Source: Amaranthus tricolor | Taxonomy: Eukaryota; Streptophyta; Magnoliopsida; Caryophyllales; Amaranthaceae | Reading direction: 5' to 3' | DNA length: 64,000 nucleotides | Assembly: GCF_026212465.1 (NCBI RefSeq) | Contig: NC_080049.1 | Location: 36,868,885 to 36,932,884, forward strand | Part shown: positions 1-12,776 of the stretch, in pieces | How the letters are laid out: each line of letters begins with the position of its first letter | Numbering within the stretch: the stretch's first letter is position 1 | The notes under the pieces: model-generated | The model's input: only the letters and a program-made list of their open reading frames with translations | What the model was told of the DNA's origin: nothing | Databases searched by the model: none | Made by a program: the position numbers and the translations under genes

Positions 1-679
1 AATATTCTGCTTTCTGATTTCTAATATCCCTATTTCTAATATTAATTTTTTAAATATTAATACATAGTGCCTCCTCACCTGACCCTTATTTTTCTTACCT
101 TCGTATTCCATTTCCTTCTTCAGAACTTAGAAGCGCCGTTCTTCCTGTCCTCTTACGTTTTAGTTTTTCTTCACGTCATTCTTCGGTCTCCAGTCTCCAC
201 TTTTACATTTTAATTTTTCTTCACGCCATTTTAATTTTTCTTATTCTAGTCTCCTGTCTCCACGGTCGCCATTCATGCCATTCTTCGGTCTCCCTCAAAA
301 TTGATTGTAATGTTATGGAATATAAACTAGGTATCTCTTTTAGTCTTTTATATTTCGACATTCACGCCATTCACGCAATTCACGCATTTAGACAAGTGTA
401 TTTGAATTTCATGGACTCGAACAAGTGTTTCTAATACGATAATAAATTGCTTACAAAAATACAAAAAGAATCGCAAAAGGTTCAATTTTGACAAATCAAA
501 GAGACTTTGTTTCAGACCCATTAAGAACCCTAAACTCGTTAGATCAGGAGGGTCTGGGTCTAGGTCAGAAAATTTTGGACCCTTAGGGTCCGAATCCGGG
601 TCTGAATCTATAAAAAATAAAAGGGTCCGGGTCCTAGTCTGGCCAGACCCGCTCCGGATCTGCCTCATGACCATCCCTA
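1..679 (-). mobile_element. Non-autonomous hAT-type repeat, copy A (partial)
   Basis: Read on the minus strand from 679, the sequence starts TAGGGATGGTCATGAGG and continues with GGTCTGG/GGACCC-rich DNA, then a stretch matching the copy at 25369-26041 (including TTCGAGTCCATG and the ATTCCATAACATTACAA stretch near 304-325). The AT-rich segment at 20-85 again resembles the far half of that copy, so the element probably runs off the left edge. Its centre (about 85-300) differs from the other copies. A 125-codon open frame on the minus strand (348-725) is low-complexity translation of the repeat, with Asp-Pro runs, and is not a gene. Confidence 0.6.
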
Positions 680-725
680 CTTGCAGGTGTTTTATGCTCT
701 TTTTTCGTTCTGTAGGATTAACCAT

Positions 726-2656
726 CCTGTAGGCATTTGTACTTCTTTATCCTTCTGCACCATTCTACAGGTATTTGTGTTCTTCTTTCAAGATCTTAGG
801 ATTAAGGGTTGTATGTTTTAACATATACAATAATTAATTAATATAAATTTATAAATAAGCCAGCTCTTATTTGTAAAGATTTTGCATCTTGTACATGTTC
901 AAAAACACTTCTACTTTATTAATTAATTCCTCTATTAATTATGCACTTCAAATTTGCCTTCTATTTTCCAAGACTTCTCGGCTTGTCATATAGGAAAATA
1001 AATTGTCTGAGAATATTTTTAAGATTGTTTTTCACATACCTCACAACTAGTGAACCTTTTATTATTCCCTCTCTCACAAATGTTCTTCGGTTCTCTTCTA
1101 CTCTAGGACCTAGGTATTTAAGAAAGTATTTGTTCAGTACAAGGTACTAAAGGAAGTCATAATCTAGTATTATGGTTCACTTTATTTATTGTCTTTCTAT
1201 CACCGCTTTGAGATAGCTATGAATTTATGATTCTATTGGATTTACTTTAGATTTGGGTTGATTTTGGATTCAAAAAAAATGAGTTTGAATCTGGATCTTG
1301 GGTCTTCAGATTCAAATCCAACCTAGACCCTCTCTCTATACTCATTTAAGATCCATACTCGCTAGACTCGTCTCAGACCCACCAGACCCGCTTCATTTCA
1401 GATTCAAAGAAGTTTGTTTTAAACCTAATTTTATGATTATTTGAACTCAATTTCGACTTGCATATAACTCGTAGACCTATTTTAGTACTAATGAAATTTT
1501 TAGATTGTAAAAAAATTTATACGTGAATAATTAAATCAAGATCATATAGCATTTAGGACTATAGACCCATGACGGGATTAAATTCGAATCTAAGAGTGCG
1601 GATCTGAATTGGTGTATGAGTACACAAAAAAATAATGAATCTGTATCAAAATTCAATTGGATCCGATCCATGACCATACCTACCTCTGTACGTAGAGTAT
1701 TTGCTCCACACATCGTTTGACCATGTGGGCTGTGGCTAGCAATCCAACAGATTATCAGAACTAGAGATGATCACCGATCCACTCATAAGATGTTTGATTA
1801 AAATTTTATCTAGATAAGTTAAAATTAAATAGTCAAAATTTAATACAAACTAGCTCATTTTGAATTGAAAACAATTGAAATGTTAAAATAAAACTCGGCT
1901 TGAGCTATTATATATATCTCCCATAATTTATATGGTAAGGCAATATGTTTACCCAATATAGATTCCTATCCCTTTCATATGCATCAAGTCATCCTTTTTC
2001 ACCTTCTTCAAACTAAGTATAATAGTATTTAATTTTTAAGAAAATACTCATATCAATGCAATCTTATTTTTATTAAGATTATATCCTTCCGATTTTTGTA
2101 ATGACGACACAATATATCAAAAAATATTCGTAAACATCATCACTAACATAATTTTAATTAAGGGTGCAAAACAACTTGTATTCATAATTGCATAATTAAA
2201 CTGATCTCTTCCTTAATAAAATCTGTTATTGAGTTGATTAAAAATCATTGGATTCCATATTACATGTATAGTAAATACTATAGATAGATAATAACTTTGA
2301 AAAGAATTATATTAGTCATGAAAATACAACCCTTGCCTTCTAATCAATCAATCATGATGATCATGATTTTGTATGATTGAGGATCAACGTAAAATAGTTG
2401 AACTATATTCCATTTTCAAGAGAAAAAAAATAATAGAATTTTCAAATAAATTCCAATAATTAACAAAGAAAGTAAAAATATATAATATACTAATTAATAT
2501 ATATTAAGTTTATATATAGCTAATATAATTAAAAATAATACTAAATATTCAAATATGGTAACCAACTCTGATTAATATTGAATTTGTGTAACATTTAACA
2601 CAGTTGATCGAATTGCTAGCTGATTTGGTTCAACACACATCACGAGTTGTATGGCT
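726..2656. other. Intergenic AT-rich DNA, no gene seen
   Basis: Apart from the diverged repeat at about 1235-1682, this stretch shows only short AT-rich open frames with no family resemblance. The last few hundred bases before 2657 are the likely 3' flank and untranslated region of the zinc-finger gene on the minus strand. Confidence 0.5.
1235..1682 (-). mobile_element. Diverged copy of the same hAT-type repeat (A')
   Basis: The right end reads CCATGACCATACCTA, one base off the family terminus, and the interior has the same mixture of GGATCC, GACCC and TTGGATTC motifs as the better copies. It is much more diverged, and its left boundary is only approximate. No coding capacity is seen. Confidence 0.4.
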
Positions 2657-3337
2657 TTAAATAAAATTAGAATCTAATCTAAGCTCTAATTGACGATCTA
2701 TAGATTTACAGCTTTGTTTCGCAACAGCCAAAGAAGAACCTGGTGGCTTAACTATAACAGGCCTACTTTCTGAAGAACACTTTTCAGCATGTGTAAGTGT
2801 AAACTGTTGAAAAGCAGCCGTCTGATTACAATGATCTTGATCAAATGGCCCAAAACTAATCTGGGATTCTTCATAAACGCCAAATTGATCTGCTGGTGCA
2901 TAGTAAGAAGGATCAAAGTACCACAGAGAATTACCTGATGAACTATTTTTAAGACTTTGATGATAAGGCTGTAAGTAAAAATTGATACTTGCTCTTCTTG
3001 CTTGTAGTTGAAGTCTTTTCTTCTTCATTCTCTCTTTTTTATGAGCATTTTGATGGCCTCCTAATGCTTGAGAATTTGCAAATTCCTTGTAACAATATTG
3101 ACATTCAAATTTCTTTTGTTCAACCTCTATATTATTATTATTACATGTATTAAAATCATTTTTTTCTTTATTATTGATGGTTTTACATGAAGAATTTGTA
3201 TTATTTGAAGATATTGTGTTTGAAGAATTTGTGCTTTCTTCTCCTTCATTATGATTTTTGTTAGGATCAAGCTCAAACCCAAATATTTTTAGCTTTTTCT
3301 CTACAAAAAACGAGCTACTCTCCATTTTTTTTTTCAA
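2657..3337 (-). CDS. Single C2H2 zinc-finger transcription factor, GIS/ZFP5/ZFP6/ZFP8-like
   Basis: This is an intronless 226-codon gene. Near the N-terminus (residues 14-25) it has [12 protein letters not shown], the conserved block of the GIS/ZFP5/ZFP6/ZFP8 group. One plant-type C2H2 finger lies at about residues 77-99, with Cys79, Cys82, His95 and His99 and the DNA-contact core QALGGH. A basic stretch ([11 protein letters not shown], about 100-110) follows and may serve nuclear import. The C-terminus contains LELRL (about 217-221), an EAR-type repression motif. Residues 28-75 are Asn/Ser-rich and probably disordered. The start at 3337 (MKKKMESS) could instead be the Met four codons on. In Arabidopsis this group acts in gibberellin and cytokinin control of trichome and root-hair formation; that role is family knowledge, and only the domain architecture is seen here. 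Confidence 0.93.
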   Translation of the reverse strand: MKKKMESSSFFVEKKLKIFGFELDPNKNHNEGEESTNSSNTISSNNTNSSCKTINNKEKNDFNTCNNNNIEVEQKKFECQYCYKEFANSQALGGHQNAHKKERMKKKRLQLQARRASINFYLQPYHQSLKNSSSGNSLWYFDPSYYAPADQFGVYEESQISFGPFDQDHCNQTAAFQQFTLTHAEKCSSESRPVIVKPPGSSLAVAKQSCKSIDRQLELRLDSNFI

Positions 3338-3426
3338 GATTTAATTTTTAGGAAGAAAATAAGCTAGGTTGAATATTATTGGGTATTTGGTATATTTTAC
3401 TTGGGAGTTTAATTTGGGTTGGGTTC

Positions 3427-3435
3427 CTTTATATA
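3427..3435 (-). promoter_or_regulatory. Candidate TATA box of the zinc-finger gene
   Basis: On the minus strand the sequence reads TATATAAAG, about 90 bases upstream of the ATG at 3337. That fits a 5' untranslated region of roughly 60 bases. This is a single-motif call in AT-rich DNA. Confidence 0.45.
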
Positions 3436-3439
3436 GTAC

Positions 3440-4683
3440 TATACTTACTATTTTTTGTTATAAAAAAATTTGGAATTTTTTGAAGTATCATGAATAGCAA
3501 TGGTCAATTTTAAATGATTTAAAAAATAAAGGGAAGGTGGGAAAAAAAAAAGTCAGATAAGGGAAGCTCATGCATGCAAAATGGTGGGTTTTGTTTATAA
3601 TGAAGAGAAAAAATATATGTTTTGTATAAAATACTAGATACTCCTCTAACTTTCACTATCAAAAGGGATTCAGTTGATTTAATTAAATAAAAAATAGACA
3701 AGTTTTATGGTAGATCGCCATTATGAATAGATTAAACTAATTACCATTATAAAAAAAGAATTTTTTTTTTATAAATTTTAAGGCTTTGTACCAATTCTAT
3801 GTAATATACTCTTAAAATAAAAAAAATCAAAATAAAATCATTAAAAAAAATCAAAATACAATTGACTTATTAGAAGAGAAAAGTAACTAAATATAGAAAA
3901 TTGGACATCTTCAAAAAAAATTAAGACACTATATTATAGACCGTTTTGCACATGATAATAGCTGGGCAAACGATTTATAAAATAATTAGAGTAAATAAAT
4001 GAAGAAAATATTCCATGTTTAAAGATGTGAGAATGCTAATATAATAATAATAAAATTGGTAGAAGTCAAAGAAAGGTGAGGGTGTAATCATCCTGGTTAA
4101 AATAAAACATATAATATGAAAGGTTCCTAGTCTGTAACAAATCTAGCATACTGTGTGTACTTAAAAATTTAAATAAAATAACAATATTTTTCTTGACCAA
4201 CTTAACAAGCTAGTGGAGCCATTATATAATGTCATCTACCAATATAAGCTTATCTTATAATTTAATCTTAGCTAACAATTATTTAATTAATGCAAATTAT
4301 TTTAATCAACTAAACACCACTTTGGTCTCCAGTCCCATCCATTCAGCTTCAAAAAGGATACATTATTATTAGTCATATAATTATTTTAAACCTAAGTTTC
4401 TGTAGAAGCTATGATTAATCAGCATCGATAATGAAGCGTCTTTATTTGCAATAATCAAACATCTGGACCATATCCAACATTTACATTAAATAATACATAT
4501 GATATTATCTTGTCTTATAGGAGTAATACATAAATATTTTATTATAGATATTATGTTATTAATTAGAATCATAATACATAATAAATATTAATATATAATA
4601 ATACATAATAAATATTAATATATAATGTCGCTAAAGCAGCTTTCGTAATAAAATGGAGTGCAATTAAAAAAGGGTTTGATATA
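3440..4683. other. Upstream intergenic region, no gene seen
   Basis: This AT-rich DNA lies upstream of the zinc-finger gene, with short poly(A) and poly(T) runs and repeated ATAATACATAATAAATATTA units near 4560-4625. No open frame with family resemblance was found. Confidence 0.45.
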
Positions 4684-4800
4684 CAATTGAATTTTTCATC
4701 ATCATCATTTCAATAAGTTCCGTCTAAGGTAGAGTCTGGAGAAGGTAAGTTGAGAAAGAAGGCAGACCAATATCCTCATCACAAGGAGGTCATGATTGAA
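4684..4800 (-). mobile_element. SINE 3' part with (ATG)n tail
   Basis: Read on the minus strand, it has the pyrimidine-rich CTTACCTTCTCCAGACTCTA block followed by TAGACGGAACTTATTGAA and then an (ATG)4 tail. The same order is seen at 15370-15438 and 45840-45938. The tRNA-related head is not clear. Confidence 0.5.
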
Positions 4801-7800
4801 TGGAGTCTTTAAATTGAAGGCTTATACTCCATTTATATAATAGCAAAGAGATATTTTCGATTGTGATAAAGAGGCAATCGATAAAATTAATTTTTTTTTT
4901 TTTAAAAAAAAGAAATGAAGGCTCTTTAATTAATAGAAGTATGTTTATCATCTTGACCATGTATGAAGAAAAGGTTTTGGAACATAGAGGGTAGTTGCTA
5001 TAACAAGGAATATTAAGAAGTGGGCAATGATGCAAGCATTATACTTTTAACAAATAATTAAAATTAAGCGAGGTCTTCGTTAAGATCTCAGCATATCTTC
5101 TTAGAAGAAGCAAAACACATATTAAATACCTTATATGTTAATAGCTGAATCAAGTCATCAATTATTATTATTATATTTCAAAGCAAAGTAGTTTTTGTTG
5201 GACAGTTGTTATAGTTGGACCCCTCCATAATTCTACTACATTTTTATTAATTATTAATTATGTTTTTATTAAGGACATTTGAGAGACCAAATTAATTTGA
5301 TCATATTGTTTATTCTATTATTGTTTATCATGATGATTTGATCTAATCTTTTCATTGGTGGAAGGATTCCACCAATGAGTTTCCTAGATATATTCATCAT
5401 CAATTTAAACTTTTTTTTTAATTTTATAAAAAATATTTGTTAATTTTTGAGGATATTTGCTATATATAGACTTTAAAGTTACAAAACAAAAACTAAAATG
5501 AAAATTTAAGAGCATAAAATTATAACGTTTTCTTTTATGTTTAACCACATTTCATAATGATAGTTTTAATTAAAATGTTTATCCACTTTCAAATGCTTTT
5601 TAGTTTTAGAAATATTTTAGTTTGGGCCAACAAATAATATGTATCCTTATAAATTTTTTTTTGGGCATGTATAATTCCATAATCAATGTCATCATTGAAT
5701 TTTTTAATGAAAAATAAATTATTTTTTGCGTATTTTCAAAACTATCAATATTATGAGTACTTTAAACTTTAAATATAATAATATTTCGCTTATCTTAAAG
5801 ATTTAATTTTTATTAATATGTATGTTTTATCCCATAGTAGACAAATATAAAGTACAGACCCAAAATATTTTATTTTAATAAGATTTCTAAAATTGATAAC
5901 ATTAAAGAGATATAATTAATATCTATAATCAATTCTAAAAATGTATATGCCAAGAGTTTTTAAATTGGTTTTTCTTTCTTCCTATCTCCTTCATCTAATC
6001 TTTTCAATCATATTCAAATAGCTTTCTTCCTTTAGGGAGAAGAATTTAATTCAAATATCAATGAACAAGTTTCATTATCTTGCCATGTGGAAGAATATGA
6101 GGGGTTTGTAACTTTTTTCAATTGTATTTTTTATTAAATTTGTGGTAAAAGGGATTGGATTAAGGTGATGGGCATGGCCTTAGTCAGTGGGTTGGTTGAT
6201 TAGATATCATCTAATCTATTCCCATTTCATTTCAAATTGTCTTGTTAATAAAATTAGAGAATCCTTGCTAATTAGATAACCCCACTAAAAAAACCCACAT
6301 CAAATTTATATTTAATTATTTATTATTTCCATTCAATTGTAATAATACCTTTCCTCTAGACAATTCTTGTCACTAAAATTTGTACCATAATTGACTAATT
6401 GAGCATATACTTTTTTTAGCAGAATCATGTGATGCTTTAAAAACATTGAGTTTTTATATTAAGGTTAGCATTGCATTTTTACACAATAATATTATGGCAT
6501 GGTATGTTCACAGTAAAAGTCACTCAACGCACAACAAAAGAAGTATAACTACACTAATAAACACCCCCGTTTCCTTATGCCAATATAAATTACATTATAT
6601 CCTTGTGAATAGTCAGTAGAATTAAACCAATTGGATAAAATGATTTCGTACTAATGTTAATCATTTATGATTGATAGTCCCAATTATGAATCAATATGAA
6701 GAACTGAAGGTTCGCATACAATGGAACAATAGCATGGGTGGCACTCTGAATTGCTAGAGCATATGTGTGGGCAGGTTCTCAATGGATGACCTTGCGATTG
6801 GAGAATCGCGTCTTGGTGACTTATATCTTAAGTTTTCTTGAAATGGTGATCAAGAAATTAAGCATGTCTCATGGTGAAGCGGTAGTGTAAGGAGACAAAT
6901 AATATCGTTGGAGAAAAGGAGACCTGTGATGCAATTCTAGCTTGGTATGAGGGAGGAATGTTGAGTATACAAAAGATTTGACAATATCATATTAATAGGG
7001 ATCATAGAACCAGTATATTCTGTAATATATACTTGCAAAAGATGTACTTACCAAACCTAACAAACAAAAAAAAAACATACTCAACTATTTCAAAAGTGAT
7101 ATATCATATAGATGAAAGAGCAAGTCCATTACAACTAATTGCAACTTAAAACACATAAATACATCAAGATTAGTCTAATCAACAGTGAAATGAGGTAATT
7201 AATTTGGAAAAGACGTTATAATTAATTGGATAAATTGTTGTGTAAGGCAATGTTGCAAATGATGATTGGTCATTGCTTAAAAGAGATGGGGATGATGAAG
7301 TAACATTCATGTTCTCACTTATCTTAATTATATTCTCGCTTTCATCATGCACAGTTTTGAATACCAAATTAAAGCCCTAATTATATATACGTTCAATCCA
7401 TGATATCTTGTTGGTGGAAAACGAATATATATCTGGAATAAAGTTGCATTGTTTGTGTTTGGATTGGCAAGTGCCACGTACTTATCTTCAACTTATAAGA
7501 TCTTGTCTACTTCTTTAATTAGTGATGAATAAATAAGATTTATAATCATTAATCTTTTGCTAATTAATTTTCAAAATAAGACTTTTATACATTATTAATA
7601 ATAATGTTATTGTGCAATTTCCTCTCTTTAAATTTAGATAAAAACTAAAAGTTCGATTAAATATATAAAGTTTTAATGTATTACATGACATACATTTAAT
7701 TAATTTTACTATAAGGTTATTTTGACGAATTTATGTCATGTTTTTGTTTGATAAAGAATGTGAATATATTGAAAATAGAAGTATATATATATATATAGGA

Positions 7801-8730
7801 AAATTACAAATATACTATCAGCAGTTTATCTCCTTTATTTTTCATGAAGGCCTAATAGTTTTTATTTACAAATGTTTCGTAAGTGTCAAGTCTTAAATCT
7901 CAAGCTGATTATTTGTATTCTTTGAGATCTAATATTTTTCTTGAGACTTTTTAGAAAAGATTTAGGGTTGAATTCTTTTCTAACCCTCACTATTCCTTAG
8001 CCTACCACATGATTAAAAAAGTTTAAAAATTAGATCTTTTCTTAATTTAAACAAGTAAAATTTTTTTATAAGGTCCTAAAATTGATTTTGATGGTGTAGT
8101 TAAAAAAAAACTTATTTACTCCTTGGAGTGAATAGGATTGTATGAACACAAAAGTCATAAGATAGAACAAATTAATACCAACTTCCAAAACAAACAAGTT
8201 TGATAAATTATCTACTGATCTAAAAAGGATAAAAATAAACATATAAAACTAAAACAATGAGTAATACATAGTATTATACTGACTAGTATATAAAATAAAT
8301 GTTCATACGCTAATTTAATTGATGATTGATTAGAAATAAAACGTGATTTGATTCTGGACAATGCTAGAATATAAAAGTTAAAAAGACCGAAAAATATAAA
8401 AATAATACTAAAAATTTATAATTTAAAAAATTATAAGGGCCAAAAGGCTTATAAAAATAGATTGCGAAAATAAACTTGGAAAATAATAGTAAAAGCTGGG
8501 CTCCTGTCGGGCTCATGTGGATTGACCACTGATTTGGTCTAGAGATTATCAGGTAATCACGGCAGTCGTGTTAGAAGGAGAAAGAGCAAGAAATGTAATG
8601 ATGTTGGATTTATATGAAAAATTTATACGGACTATTAGTTTGAGTGTTAATAATGCCCTAGCAATAAGGACTAAGAACTACAGAGAGCAGTAGACTGTTG
8701 ACTACCTTATATTTCTTGTCTAGTATTCTT
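4801..8730. other. Gene-poor AT-rich intergenic DNA
   Basis: No gene is supported. An 11-bp-arm perfect hairpin (CATTGGTGGAA, 3-nt loop, TTCCACCAATG) lies at 5353-5377. The segment at about 6700-6975 is less AT-rich and ends GAGGGAGGAATGTTGAGTAT, which resembles the polypurine tract and LTR start at the 3' end of a copia element. It may be an old retroelement end, but no frame survives. Confidence 0.4.
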
Positions 8731-8734
8731 TTTT

Positions 8735-9185
8735 TTTTATTTTACATGTGGCAAGATTTTTTCACATGGTAGTATTTAATTTATATTTTATTTAACTTTT
8801 GTAGTATTTTTCTTTAAATTTATGTCAATTTCCGTTTAATTTACCATTTTGATGTTTATACCCTTATTACATGTCAGTTCTTGTCTTTATAATTTGTCTT
8901 AACCATTTTTACGCTCTTAAATATTTTTAATTTACTATTTTGATGTTTAATTCATCATTTAATTTATCAACGCTCTCAAATATTTGGGGCAAGACAAGAA
9001 TCAACACTTAATAAGGGTGGAAACGTCAAAATGGTGAATTAAACGGAAATTGACAAGAATTTAACGGAAAATTCTATGACAGTTGGATAAAGGATAAGGC
9101 ATAAACTGGATGCTACCATGTGAAAAAATCTTACAAAAATACTACCACTAGCGTTTCATGAAAGTTCGATACTACTATGTCTAAT
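8735..9185. mobile_element. Fold-back (long inverted repeat) MITE, about 450 bp
   Basis: Two arms of roughly 180 bp face each other. The left arm carries GATTTTTTCACATGGTAG, TCAATTTCCGTTTAATT and ACCATTTTGATGTTT. The right arm carries their reverse complements (CTACCATGTGAAAAAATC, AATTAAACGGAAATTGA, AACGTCAAAATGGT). A short centre separates them and there is no coding capacity. The outer ends and the target duplication could not be fixed by eye. Confidence 0.7.
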
Positions 9186-9449
9186 TTCCCTTTGTTAAAT
9201 TTTATTTTTATAATAAAAACTTGTTTTATTTGGTAACAAACGTTATAATATAGTTACTCCTATTAAATTTAGATTATCATCAAATTAAGATCAATATTAT
9301 ATGATATAATCTTTTAAATTCATAATATAATTAATCTATAAATTATATTATTATTCTCATTGATAAACGCCCAAAAACGTCTTTCAATTTTTGTTTTAAT
9401 ATCATATCATACAATATATATACAATATATATATATATATATATATATG

Positions 9450-9835
9450 AGAAGAAGATCTCCAATAGGTTATAAATTGTGCGCATCATATTTAATTTGT
9501 CGATGTGGGATAAACCATCCCAACACCCCCCTCACATGCGAACCCCCGTCAAGTTTGCATGTGGGAGTAATCAATGACGGTAGGAATGTCATTATTTTCG
9601 AATCTACAATTTTTAATTTTTGATCGAACCATCGGCTCGGATACTATGTTGAATTAGGCTGGACTTATTGTGAATGTCAGCATATTAACGGGGAAACACG
9701 AGGTGCACACACTTCATAAGCCAAGGAAATATATACCATCCCAAAACTATATGGCAATGGGAATAAGGTTTCCAATAGCTTATAAAGTGCGCATACTACT
9801 TTTAATTTCTCGATATGGAATAAACCATCTCAATA
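9450..9835 (-). mobile_element. TRIM (terminal-repeat retrotransposon in miniature)
   Basis: Read on the minus strand: a 5' LTR (9835 down to 9647) ending ATTCAACA; a primer-binding site at 9646-9634 (TAGTATCCGAGCC, a decayed TGGTATCAGAGCC matching initiator tRNA-Met); about 86 bases of internal DNA; a purine-rich tract at 9547-9526; then a 3' LTR starting TGTTGGGATGG at 9525. The two LTRs share the GATGGTTTATYCCAYATCGA block, the TGCGCAC block and the TATAA-CTATTGGA block. The 3' LTR is cut short near 9450 by a (TA)n microsatellite. Total length is under 400 bp with no coding sequence, which fits a TRIM. Confidence 0.78.
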
Positions 9836-11011
9836 CGGGTTTTAGTACTTATTATTAATAATTTGTACTTCTATAATTGTATTGGACATGATCCTACTCG
9901 ACCCACCATTCTAATTTTTCGAGTCAGATTCCTAAAAGTGAGGGGGTCGATTGTAGTGCGATAAGGATAAAGGATTGATAAAGGAAAATCAACTTTAACT
10001 CCAAGCATACTTGAATTACAAGATTGGTACCCCTAATTTCGAATTAGACACAAGATCCTCACCATTCCAGCCAAAATTGAATAGATTTTGTTATGTCTCA
10101 AGTTAATAAATTCTAATGTTAGGTTAACAATTAATTTTATTAGTGAACTTGTTTTGGATTTATAGTACGATTTTTCTTTCTTATTTGAGTTGTTCAGACT
10201 CATGTTCTAAATTTTATCGATTTTACTATTTTTTCATCTCCTGAAATTGCTTCTAAGGGCCGAAGATGACATGATTAAAAATGAAAAAAATGGATATTAT
10301 AGTGGGACATTATAATTAGATTTATATTCTTTAGTGATGAAGTAATTACATGCTTTAATGTAGAAAAGAGAAATAAATTACACACATTTTAGTAGAATAT
10401 TGTAAAGAGAGTCATGTCCTTAAATAATAATGGGACAGACTCATATCTCGGTACGGTGATACTGACTAAAAATAAATATATGGATTAATGTATACTTTTA
10501 TAGTTTTATTGCACCTTGGAACAAGTTTGATAGAAAACACAAAATAATATTCAAATATCCAGTGCAACAGTTAAACAATGTAGCTGAGCATCTGTTGACG
10601 ATGCATGCATACGAGGTCAATATCGCACCAACGATTTCTTTTCAATGATACCAAAAAAAAGTGGTGACTTAAGTCTTAACACAAATGTAAACAGGATAAG
10701 TACATTATTAGACACAAGTTAAATCATTTAGCTTAACCACTCTTCTGTTTGCTAACCTTTTATTAACTTATTTTCTTACTTCCAATTTCAACCTAACACT
10801 ATGTTTTTGGATAGATTAGACTTAATTGACGTACATTCATTCAACTCTTTGTATATAATTAAGAAAGTAATTGATTGAGTAGATAATTAATGGGTCATTA
10901 ATGTTGCCTGGCCTCTATAGTTCCGTATCAACATTTTATGATTAGCAAATGTGACCATTAATCATAACAATATTAGAATGCCAATTTCATCACAAGAATT
11001 AAGGGTTAAAC
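9836..11011. other. Intergenic DNA, no gene seen
   Basis: The segment at 9890-10090 is somewhat less AT-rich and looks like repeat remnant, but I cannot assign a family. The rest is plain AT-rich DNA. Confidence 0.35.
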
Positions 11012-11086
11012 TGTAACACCCGAATTTCCTCCCGCCTTTTACGGTTTTGGTTTAGGGGTAAGGGTCGGAAATTCTGGGGTGTTACA
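11012..11086 (+). mobile_element. 75-bp micro-LTR-like insertion with 5-bp target duplication
   Basis: The unit starts TGTAACACCCGAATTTCC and ends GGAAATTCTGGGGTGTTACA, so its two ends are imperfect inverted repeats of about 18-20 bp closing on TG...CA. It is flanked on both sides by TAAAC (11007-11011 and 11087-11091), a perfect 5-bp target duplication of the kind LTR integrases make. A related copy interrupts the copia element near 49059. It is far shorter than usual solo LTRs. Confidence 0.75.
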
Positions 11087-11091
11087 TAAAC

Positions 11092-12452
11092 CTGCCTACA
11101 CTATTTTATTAAAGCCATTAATATTTAATTTGTAACATATAACAAAAATAGTAACAGTCAAATTGATTCAATACATACAGAGATTAATATTCAACCTCTC
11201 CTTCACTAATAGTTTGCATTCACCCCAAATCATCATATCAGCTTGCTAATTACGCTGATAAAGTTTTATACGTATGACACCCTGAATTAGAGATTAAATG
11301 TTGTCTACATCTTAAGTCTTAAGCGGCTGTCTAAACTGAAATTCCTACTTCTAACAATTAAGTTTAGTAGTGAATCTCCTTTGGATTGTATGTGGATTAT
11401 CTCACTTTTTTCTTGTTTGAGATTCAAACCCGTAATATTTTTGTTATGCTAAGAAATTCGTAGGAATCACTAAAGAAAATGGTGGAAACACCGTCTAAAA
11501 TAAAAATATAAAAAAATTAAGAAATTTAAGAGATAAACTAAAGACAAAATTGTGACAAACTCAAATAATAATACACAGGGTATGTATAACATATTTTCAT
11601 GCATTGCATACAATAATATAAAATCCGTGGAATAAAATCTTAAGCCAATGTAGATGCAAGATATTATACCAATCACGCACAAAGTGAAAGTTGTACATTG
11701 ATTTTTCATTTATATTTCAATTTATACTAGCTAAGTGAATTTATTTACTGATAATTGTTTATCATAAAAATTTAATTAAGTTGAAGATCCCAACTAGTAA
11801 ATTTGGTAATAAAAAAAATAAAAATAAATTATACTCAGAGAATTTACTTGAGCGTGAAAGTAAGTCATGACCCACCCTTAAAAATCAATGAAAATTAAGT
11901 TTAAGTGGGCATTTGACTTGCAAATTATTTTAACTATAAAAATGATTTTTAAACCAAAATAATTATTTTAATGTACATCATCAAAACGTTATTTATTCTT
12001 TTAAAAAATAAGTAAAAAATAAACTAAAACACTTGAATATTAAGGTGTGTAGGTGGATTTCACTATTTATGTGTAATTAAATTAAGGTGTGTTGATCTAT
12101 AAAAGTTGGTAAATTACTATTTATGTGTGATTTTATTGACCTTTTGGAATTTGAACTTTAATTTAGGTACAAATTAAACTAAGACATCAAACCAGTAGAA
12201 ATTAACATAACCATTTTTCAATGTTCTTTAACCTTTTTTACTCTTCAAGATAAAGACCGAAAGAGAATGGAGACACGAATTGCTGTCAAAATTATTTTGT
12301 CAAAATACAACCACCCAATTATTTACCTTCATTTAGTGGATTTTTATTAAGTTACTTAAATACATCCAAAACGTGAAGAAGAATCAATAAGGTTAAATAA
12401 GTTTTTTTTAAAGGTAAGGATAAATACTTCAGTTTTAATACTCCATGTTTTA

Positions 12453-12489
<37 letters not shown>

Positions 12490-12490
12490 T
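11092..12490. other. Intergenic AT-rich DNA ending in a (TA)n microsatellite
   Basis: No gene is seen. A (TA)n/(TACATA) microsatellite occupies about 12447-12490, directly beside the MITE that begins at 12491. Confidence 0.4.
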
Positions 12491-12776
12491 GGAAAAGTTC
12501 AAGTGAAAAACATCCTTATATGAGAACTGTGAGAATCATAAAAAGGTGTTACTTTTTATATAAAAAGGTATTACTTTTTCAAGAAAAACGTATTACTTTG
12601 AATTTGTATTTTTTTTTTCTGACAGTTACTGTTTTTTGGTAAAAAGTACCAGATTTTTTTAAAAACAAAAGTAATATAGTTTTTGTGTAAAAGTAGCACA
12701 TTTTTTCTAAAAAGGTAACACATTTTTTTGTTCTCACGGTTCGCATAAAACTGTGGTTTACACCTGAACGCGACCC
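12491..12776. mobile_element. MITE with about 48-bp terminal inverted repeats beside (TA)n
   Basis: The left end runs GTTCAAGTG, then TTATATGAGAACTGTGAGAA. The right end, read inwards, runs GTTCAGGTG, then TTTTATGCGAACCGTGAGAA. The interior holds repeated AAAAGGTATTACTTTTT-like units. It abuts a TA microsatellite, as expected for an element that targets TA-rich sites. The superfamily is not decided. Confidence 0.6.

Noticed and set aside
348..725. 125-codon open frame, Asp/Pro/Ser-rich
   Set aside because: It is translation of the GGGTCC-rich hAT-type repeat; similar peptides come from the other copies at 25390-25605 and 43667-43870.
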